38,450 nt of DNA from the NCBI GenBank assembly GCA_022776305.1, contig JALFIB010000126.1, positions 1 through 38,450 on the forward strand. Reading direction: 5' to 3'. The position numbers and the translations under genes were made by a program. Positions 33,952 through 38,450 of this stretch are shown one piece after another. This DNA comes from Lachnospiraceae bacterium. GTDB lineage: Bacteria; Bacillota; Clostridia; Lachnospirales; Lachnospiraceae. Under the pieces are notes generated by a model. The model saw nothing but the letters and a program-made list of their open reading frames with translations, ran no database searches and was not told the DNA's origin. How positions within the stretch are numbered: the stretch's first letter is position 1; every line of letters begins with the position of its first letter.

Positions 33952-34616
33952 TGTGTCTTTTCACCTTCCGGCCAGATAAAACTGCAGTTTCCGGCTTCAA
34001 GCCCGTCAATCAGGATATTCTGCCCGGTGCAAAAACGGTTTTTGACAGCCATGAAATAAATCCACTCCGCCGCTTCCTCCACAGTCATCCATCGTTTCAG
34101 TGGAGTAAGCTTCATAATTTCTGCCCACAGTTTCTCATCCTCCATCACCGGACGGTTTAGTTCGGTCATGACTCCACCGAAATCCAGGCTGTTGCATGTT
34201 GCCTGAAACCCTGCGACACGCATGGCAACATTTTTCGTATACGCAAGAACGCCTCCTTTGCTGGCAGCATATTCCGGGAACTCTGATCCTGTATGGCCGC
34301 TTGCGGAACCTATCATGATAATAGACCTTATTTCTGGCTGGATCCCGTAGTGCTCTGTAATCTGTATGGTTCCCTTTAAATTCACATCAATATCATTTTC
34401 ATTTTGCACACCAGCGTTGTTTACCAGTACATTCATCGCCGGTAATTCAGGATAAGAAGCTTCTTCTCTGATATCAAGGCAAAAATGTTTATAATTCCCG
34501 TCACTGATTGCAGAATCCTTTTTATCAAATCCATATACGTTATGGCCTTCTTTTAGAAAATATTCTGCGCATCCTTTCCCGATACCTGAACTGGTACCTG
34601 TAATCAATATATTCAT
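33948..34616 (-). CDS. SDR-family oxidoreductase
   Basis: This 222-residue short-chain dehydrogenase/reductase has the cofactor motif 'ITGTSSGIGKG' (TGxxxGIG) at the N-terminus, 'VLVNNAG' for the NNAG motif, a serine in 'IMIGSASGH' and the catalytic 'YAASK' (YxxxK). It is shorter than the usual ~250 residues because the segment between the NAD site and NNAG is compact. GGGAG precedes the ATG, which lies 2 bp after the ECF S-component stop. It is the last gene of the nucleoside hydrolase operon. A role in modifying the released sugar is possible but speculative. Confidence 0.9.
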   Translation of the reverse strand: MNILITGTSSGIGKGCAEYFLKEGHNVYGFDKKDSAISDGNYKHFCLDIREEASYPELPAMNVLVNNAGVQNENDIDVNLKGTIQITEHYGIQPEIRSIIMIGSASGHTGSEFPEYAASKGGVLAYTKNVAMRVAGFQATCNSLDFGGVMTELNRPVMEDEKLWAEIMKLTPLKRWMTVEEAAEWIYFMAVKNRFCTGQNILIDGLEAGNCSFIWPEGEKTH

Positions 34617-34618
34617 TC

Positions 34619-35173
34619 TTACACATTCTCCCTCATTTTTTTAGGCAGGGCTTTTACCAGAATTGCAACGATATATAAGCAAATAACTCTGTCAATATAA
34701 TCTGTTATGAACTGGACTACAAAGCAGCTTCCAACCATCCCAAGGGGCGTTTTCGCCAGTATCTGGACGATCAGTGAAGAACCGGAGGACGTGATCCCCC
34801 CAAATAGAAAAGCCGTGATGCACGCACTTACAATGGTAGATGGGATCGTAATCACTACAGCTGCCAAGAGAACCCATCCTTTCCTTGGCTGGTATTTTTT
34901 GTATACAAGTCCAGTTACAAAACCAAGTATGATCCCAACCGGTGCATAGTATAAAGAATATATGTCAACTGTCATTCCCAGAAGCAATCCGCTGAGTACA
35001 TTGGGAAGCATTCCGTAGAATGGCCCCAGAACGGATGCAATAAAAACCGTGCCGATACTGTCTAAATAAATGGGAAGCCTCAGCAATAATGCAATCTGGC
35101 CTCCTATTAAGTTAATACAAACAGCAAATGCAACAATACAAATTTTGTATGCAGAAGTTCTTTCTTTTTTCAT
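34619..35173 (-). CDS. ECF transporter S component
   Basis: This 184-residue protein has about six membrane segments and the typical S-component layout ('LDSIGTVFIASVLGPFYGML', 'LLGMTVDIYSLYYAPVG', a basic loop 'YKKYQPRKG'). It would capture a small nutrient and pair with a shared ECF energising module, which is not encoded here. AAAGG lies before the ATG. It sits 8 bp after nucleoside hydrolase, which suggests a nucleoside, base or related vitamin as substrate. Confidence 0.85.
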   Translation of the reverse strand: MKKERTSAYKICIVAFAVCINLIGGQIALLLRLPIYLDSIGTVFIASVLGPFYGMLPNVLSGLLLGMTVDIYSLYYAPVGIILGFVTGLVYKKYQPRKGWVLLAAVVITIPSTIVSACITAFLFGGITSSGSSLIVQILAKTPLGMVGSCFVVQFITDYIDRVICLYIVAILVKALPKKMRENV

Positions 35174-35181
35174 ATTTACCT

Positions 35182-36165
35182 TTAAACTCTCCCTATCATA
35201 TCTTGTAAAATGTCCAATTTTTCTGGTGTGGTATCAAGCAGCCTTGAAATAAATAATTCAAAAAAACGATAGGAATCCACCTCTGTCAGTACTCTGGCAT
35301 TTGGTTCCTTTTTGTAAAAGCCCATAGAATCTACTACAGACTGGCCAAGTGAAATCCCTTGCGTTTCGATCTGGACAAATGAGTCAAATCCCCCACAAAT
35401 ACTTCGATCCACAAAATAAGCAACTGCAAGAGGATCATTGATCACACACCCTATGATATGCTCCCACTGCCAATGGAAATCAAAATAAAACTTTGTGATC
35501 TTCTTAATAAAATCCCCTGTTTCCGGATTCAGGCGGCAGATATATTCCAGAATGGTAGGCGTAAGGACGATTTTTCTTGTCACATCAAGGCCGACCATGT
35601 GGATACGTTTGCCCTTTTGGTACATCTTTTCATATACCAACGCCGCGGCATCCGGATCACACCAATAATTATATTCTGCTACAGGCGAGCAGTTTCCATG
35701 GCTTTTAAAGGCTCCCCCCATTGATACCAGTTCTTCCATATTATAAAAAGCATCCAGATCTCTTTCGATCAATGCTGCAAGATTTGTCATTGGTCCCAAT
35801 GCGATCACAGAAACCTTCTCACGCTTTAGCACCGATGCCAAAAAGTCCACAGCTCCTATCTCCTGTTCATAACCAGCCACTTCCGGCAAAAAGCTTTCCC
35901 CGAGCCCGTCTTCTCCGTGTGTATCCAGTGCATTTACATAATCGCGTTTGATGGGTTTGCTCTCACCGACAAAAACCGGTACATCCAGCCTGCCAACCTG
36001 CTTCAAAACTTTTTTTGCATTTTCAAATCCCATTTCCACAGGTGAATTTCCACATACGATGGTAATGCCGATCACTTCAATTTCTTTTGATTTTAAAGCC
36101 AACATAATTGCTAGACTGTCATCAATTCCCGGATCACAATCAATAATAACCTTTCTTTTCTCCAT
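35182..36165 (-). CDS. Inosine/uridine-preferring nucleoside hydrolase family protein
   Basis: This 327-residue enzyme is predicted to split nucleosides into base and ribose. The N-terminal calcium-site motif DxDPGxDD is present as 'DCDPGIDDSLA', with 'VFVGESKPI', 'ALGPMTNLAAL' and 'HMVGLDVTRK' further along, all as in IunH-type proteins. The ATG at 36165 has GGAAAGG upstream; a TTG at 36180 is less likely. It heads an operon with the ECF S component and SDR gene. The long hairpins at 36205-36287 lie in its leader region. Confidence 0.92.
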   Translation of the reverse strand: MEKRKVIIDCDPGIDDSLAIMLALKSKEIEVIGITIVCGNSPVEMGFENAKKVLKQVGRLDVPVFVGESKPIKRDYVNALDTHGEDGLGESFLPEVAGYEQEIGAVDFLASVLKREKVSVIALGPMTNLAALIERDLDAFYNMEELVSMGGAFKSHGNCSPVAEYNYWCDPDAAALVYEKMYQKGKRIHMVGLDVTRKIVLTPTILEYICRLNPETGDFIKKITKFYFDFHWQWEHIIGCVINDPLAVAYFVDRSICGGFDSFVQIETQGISLGQSVVDSMGFYKKEPNARVLTEVDSYRFFELFISRLLDTTPEKLDILQDMIGRV

Positions 36166-36204
36166 TTTTTTCCTTTCCAAACGTTTTACGGCGCATGTAC
36201 GCGG

Positions 36205-36255
36205 AGCATTTTTACGTCATAGGAAATCACACTTTCCCATAACGTAAAAAATGCT
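36205..36255. repeat. Long inverted repeat sharing bases with the adjacent terminator
   Basis: The arms at 36205-36226 and 36233-36255 are complementary over ~22 bp, with two G-U wobbles and one bulged base around a 6-nt loop. The right arm overlaps the T tract and the first bases of the terminator stem at 36251-36287, so the two structures cannot form fully at once. Confidence 0.75.
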
Positions 36256-36287
36256 TTTGTTTATACCCTCCCTATAAACAAAAGCAT
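36246..36287 (-). terminator. Strong intrinsic terminator between the merR and nucleoside hydrolase genes
   Basis: On the minus strand a perfect 15-bp stem (arms 36273-36287 and 36251-36265) with loop GGGAGGG is followed by six T residues. It lies 174 bp after the MerR-family stop and about 80 bp before the nucleoside hydrolase start. It may end the MerR transcript or attenuate the nucleoside hydrolase operon. The 36288-36460 stretch holds a small ACTGG...CCAGT hairpin (36339-36362) and no gene. Confidence 0.85.
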
Positions 36288-36460
36288 CAACAAACAAACT
36301 GCTTGCGCAGCCTGTACTTATCATCATGTACTTTGCCTAGTTTTTTATACTGGGAGGTTTTCGAACCAGTTGCCGCATTATTTTAACACACTTTATATTC
36401 AATGGCAATGATTTATTTCGCGAATCTTGCCCGTGTATGTTTTGATCGATATCCAAACAT

Positions 36461-37312
36461 TTATGAAATATCGCCTTCCCCATAATAACGCTTAATTGCG
36501 CTTGCGACATATTCCGAACAGCCTGTTCCAAACTGACTGTCGGTAGCTTCTGCCAATTTTGAGTACTGCAGATACTCTTTAGCTAAATCCAGTAAAATAC
36601 TTCTGGCATTGTCAAGTACAAACATCTTTTTGTAGTTTTCTGCAAGCATCTCTACAGCAGATCGTTCCATATCCATATCATGGGATTCCTTTGCAGCCAT
36701 AAACAGTTGGTAGATTTTCGTATTTTCGTCTTGTTCCTGTTTTATTTCCTCAGTATCACCGGTTGACTGCATGATCGCTTCCATTATCTTTTCTTTACTT
36801 CCGTACCATTTCATCAAGTCTACTACAGCCTGTTCATTTGTAAATCCGGAGGATAAGTATTCTTTATACTTTTCCAGACTTCCAAACTTTTGTACCTGCT
36901 CATCAACGCTCTCTCTTGGCATACATTCCAAAGTATGGTTTACCATTTTCTGCACTTCATCCTTGCTAAAGGCTTCAAAACTCATAGTATTAACTCCTTT
37001 CATCACATCCGTGATCAACTCAATAATTCCATTCAAACGGTTTCGCTTTTGTTCCAGCAAATTCTTTTGCGTTATCAAAACTTGTTCTTTGTCATAATTC
37101 GGAGTATCCATAATTTCCTTAATCGTAATCAATGGGATCTCCAATTCACGAAAAAACAGGATTTCCTGCAGCTTTTCTAACGCTTTGTTGTCATACAGAC
37201 GATAACCTGTTTCTGTTAATTCCGTTGGTTTCAACAAACCGATTTCATCATAATACCGCAACGTCCTTATACTTACTCCGGTTATCATAGATACCTCTTT
37301 TACAGTCTTCAT
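36461..37312 (-). CDS. MerR-family regulator with TipAS-like effector domain
   Basis: This 283-residue protein has an N-terminal MerR helix-turn-helix and wing ('MITGVSIRTLRYYDEIGLLK', 'TGYRLYD'), a long dimerisation coiled coil (to about residue 110) and a C-terminal ~160-residue domain. That domain ends 'FGTGCSEYVASAIKRYYG', as in TipAS-type antibiotic-binding domains. Such proteins bind thiopeptide-like or other cationic drugs and activate promoters with long spacers. GAAAGGAGG precedes the ATG. Its own promoter has a 19-bp spacer, pointing to autoactivation. The GyrI-like gene upstream would add a second drug-binding protein. Confidence 0.9.
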   Translation of the reverse strand: MKTVKEVSMITGVSIRTLRYYDEIGLLKPTELTETGYRLYDNKALEKLQEILFFRELEIPLITIKEIMDTPNYDKEQVLITQKNLLEQKRNRLNGIIELITDVMKGVNTMSFEAFSKDEVQKMVNHTLECMPRESVDEQVQKFGSLEKYKEYLSSGFTNEQAVVDLMKWYGSKEKIMEAIMQSTGDTEEIKQEQDENTKIYQLFMAAKESHDMDMERSAVEMLAENYKKMFVLDNARSILLDLAKEYLQYSKLAEATDSQFGTGCSEYVASAIKRYYGEGDIS

Positions 37313-37332
37313 TTTTTCCTCCTTTCACAAGA

Positions 37333-37363
37333 ATCGTAAACCGTTACGCTGCGAGAGAGTCAA
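37333..37363 (-). promoter_or_regulatory. MerR-type promoter (19-bp spacer) of the TipA-like gene
   Basis: TTGACT (37358-37363, minus strand), exactly 19 bp, then TACGAT (37333-37338). The spacer carries an imperfect dyad (CTCTCGCAGCGTAACGG). This is the standard architecture of autoregulated MerR-family promoters. Confidence 0.8.
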
Positions 37364-37459
37364 TACCAAATCTATATTTTTTCGCTTTAAAATGCTCCTG
37401 CCAGAACTGCGGTGCGCTTTCCCGTCAATTCCTGCACCGTTTTGTCTTTTTTATCTTTG

Positions 37460-38095
37460 TTACGCCTTCTTTCTGATCGGATGCCGGATCACAGTTTTCC
37501 ATTTTTCCGGTGCTACCCGTCTGGCATCGGATAAATAAATTTCATGATGCAATCTTGTATCACTGAAATCATTTTCATAACCCTGTGTTTCTATAAATGC
37601 ACCCATCTTTTTTATAGTTTCTGGCTCTTCATCGAATGGTCCGAGATGCATGATCTGAACACAAAGTCCTTCTTCAACAGTCATGAGCTCTGCACAGGAG
37701 CAATCCAATCCCTTCTTTTTTTCTGCCATGGATGCCGCCCATTGAAAATCTTCTTTTGTAATGAATTCAGGTATGCGGATCATCGAAATCCAGTGAAATG
37801 TACTTTTATCAGAATAATCAATGCCCCCTATTCCTTCCTGCCACCAAAACCCTTCTAATGGAGGAACCACATATTCATAGAAGCCTTTTATTTTGTAGTC
37901 AGTCTTGTAACTCATTCTCAGCGTATACGCCATTGTATACAGCACACCGATTGCCTTCTTATATGCTCCATCTTCCTCATTTGGATCACCTTCACCACGA
38001 ACCGCTATATAATTTGCCTTTGGAACCATCACAATTTCCGGTTTGTTTTTAGGCATATAGAATTCTTTGTATTCTTTCTTAAAATCAAATGCCAT
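37460..38095 (-). CDS. GyrI-like small-molecule-binding protein
   Basis: This 211-residue protein belongs to the GyrI-like/SbmC superfamily: 'KPEIVMVPKANYIAVRGEGDP' at the start of the fold, 'YVVPPLEGFWW', 'WISMIRIPEFITKEDFQWA' and 'HEIYLSDARRVAPEKWKTVI' at the end. Stand-alone members bind or hydrolyse small cyclic or cationic compounds and protect against toxins, but specificity is unknown. The ATG at 38095 has GGGAGGG upstream and follows the cysteine-rich gene by 10 bp. The next gene downstream is the TipA-like regulator, from its own promoter. Confidence 0.85.
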   Translation of the reverse strand: MAFDFKKEYKEFYMPKNKPEIVMVPKANYIAVRGEGDPNEEDGAYKKAIGVLYTMAYTLRMSYKTDYKIKGFYEYVVPPLEGFWWQEGIGGIDYSDKSTFHWISMIRIPEFITKEDFQWAASMAEKKKGLDCSCAELMTVEEGLCVQIMHLGPFDEEPETIKKMGAFIETQGYENDFSDTRLHHEIYLSDARRVAPEKWKTVIRHPIRKKA

Positions 38096-38105
38096 AGCAC
38101 CCTCC

Positions 38106-38450
38106 CTATTCCTGACAGAACTCTCCTTTGTAAAAATTCTCATTTCCTGTTTTTACTGCCTTCATACGAAAGCACACACACCCGTCCGGACAGACATAGT
38201 CCTTCACAAGGGGTTCTACTCCGCCAACCAGCGTAAGATCCCCTCCGCTTCTGACAGCCTGCATATCCCCGTAAAGAATCTGCATCATCTTGGAACAGAT
38301 GCCATAGCCCTGTTCATTTACCGGACATCCATAAGTACATGTATATTTATCCCCGATTTCCTCACCATTTCTGCAATAATGCTCTGTGTGGTCACTGCGG
38401 AGAAATCCTGTTACTGTGATCTCAAATTCATATTCTTCCTCATACCATTT
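38106..38450 (-). CDS. Cysteine-rich protein, possibly TIGR04076 family (N-terminus beyond window)
   Basis: The visible 114 residues start inside the frame at the window edge. They include 'EFEITVTGFLRSDHTEHYC', 'GDKYTCTYGCPVNEQGYGIC', a central 'QILYGDMQAVRSGGDLTLVG' and the end 'DYVCPDGCVCFRMKAVKTG'. The spacing of conserved-looking cysteines and the 'C-DG' segment near the end recall the TIGR04076 family of small proteins of unknown function. It may bind a metal. It lies 10 bp upstream of the GyrI-like gene and is probably co-transcribed with it. The family assignment is tentative. Confidence 0.5.
   Translation of the reverse strand, partial: KWYEEEYEFEITVTGFLRSDHTEHYCRNGEEIGDKYTCTYGCPVNEQGYGICSKMMQILYGDMQAVRSGGDLTLVGGVEPLVKDYVCPDGCVCFRMKAVKTGNENFYKGEFCQE

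Noticed and set aside
36174-36190. AAACGTTTT box resembling the cellobiose LacI operator near the nucleoside hydrolase start
   Set aside because: Only the central nine bases match, the flanks differ, and it overlaps the region of the ribosome binding site. Probably chance.
36339-36362. tRNA-like TTCGAA sequence in a small ACTGG...CCAGT hairpin
   Set aside because: No anticodon arm, D arm or acceptor stem can be folded around it.
37405-37445. CGGTGC...GCACCG hairpin with an 18-codon open frame after the GyrI-like gene
   Set aside because: There is no T tract for a terminator and no start signal for the frame. It may be a gene remnant but cannot be supported.
1-38450. Prophage, integrative element, CRISPR array or biosynthetic cluster
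   Set aside because: No integrase, transposase, structural phage gene, spaced repeats or precursor peptide was seen. The DUF5131 gene alone is not evidence of a prophage.

Overview
The window looks like a chromosomal segment of a low-to-mid GC Gram-positive anaerobe of the class Clostridia, most likely Lachnospiraceae. This is an inference from four things: AGGAGG-type ribosome binding sites throughout; a perfect CIRCE (HrcA) operator; a cellobiose phosphorylase that closely resembles the 811-residue clostridial enzyme; and a circularly permuted GH3 beta-glucosidase of the Butyrivibrio/Ruminococcus type. Large hybrid kinases and GGDEF/EAL proteins fit the same group. No rRNA, tRNA, CRISPR array or transposase was found.

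Layout. (1) 1-1410, minus: a V4R-domain ligand-sensor protein followed by a HAMP-like/GGDEF diguanylate cyclase cut by the window edge. (2) 1680-5422, plus: a VWA-like protein and a MoxR-type AAA+ ATPase that overlap by ATGA, then an AraC regulator. (3) 5436-15367: a cellobiose/beta-glucoside locus. It holds a sugar ABC importer (binding protein and two permeases, no ATPase), a LacI-family regulator, cellobiose phosphorylase and a permuted GH3 enzyme. Four near-identical operator-like boxes tie the importer, the regulator and the phosphorylase together. (4) 15485-17189: a small SH3-like protein and a MATE exporter behind a consensus promoter with a perfect CIRCE element. (5) 17220-30400: a signalling-rich accessory stretch with a 1291-residue hybrid kinase, a frameshifted GGDEF-EAL gene, a DUF5131 / Ntn-hydrolase / GyrI-fragment operon behind a MerR-like promoter, an MFS transporter beside a broken AraC gene, yjdF with its azaaromatic riboswitch, a radical SAM protein and a hybrid kinase with an in-frame stop. 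(6) 30504-33951: an arsenic operon, arsR - permease - thioredoxin - arsC - acr3, with acr3 frameshifted in a G tract. (7) 33948-36165: nucleoside hydrolase, ECF S component and SDR oxidoreductase, preceded by two overlapping long hairpins. (8) 36461-38450: a TipA-type MerR regulator with a 19-bp-spacer promoter, a GyrI-like protein and a cysteine-rich partial gene.

How the genes work together. Cellobiose or cellodextrins would enter by the ABC importer, be split by phosphorolysis to glucose 1-phosphate and glucose, and be sensed by the LacI repressor. The GH3 enzyme offers a hydrolytic route. The ars operon reduces arsenate and exports arsenite under ArsR. Four genes between 21.5 and 31.6 kb carry frameshifts, a nonsense codon or an internal deletion, so this part is either decaying accessory DNA or contains assembly errors. 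Start codons were chosen by ribosome binding site where possible. Promoters and operators were read by eye and none has been tested.
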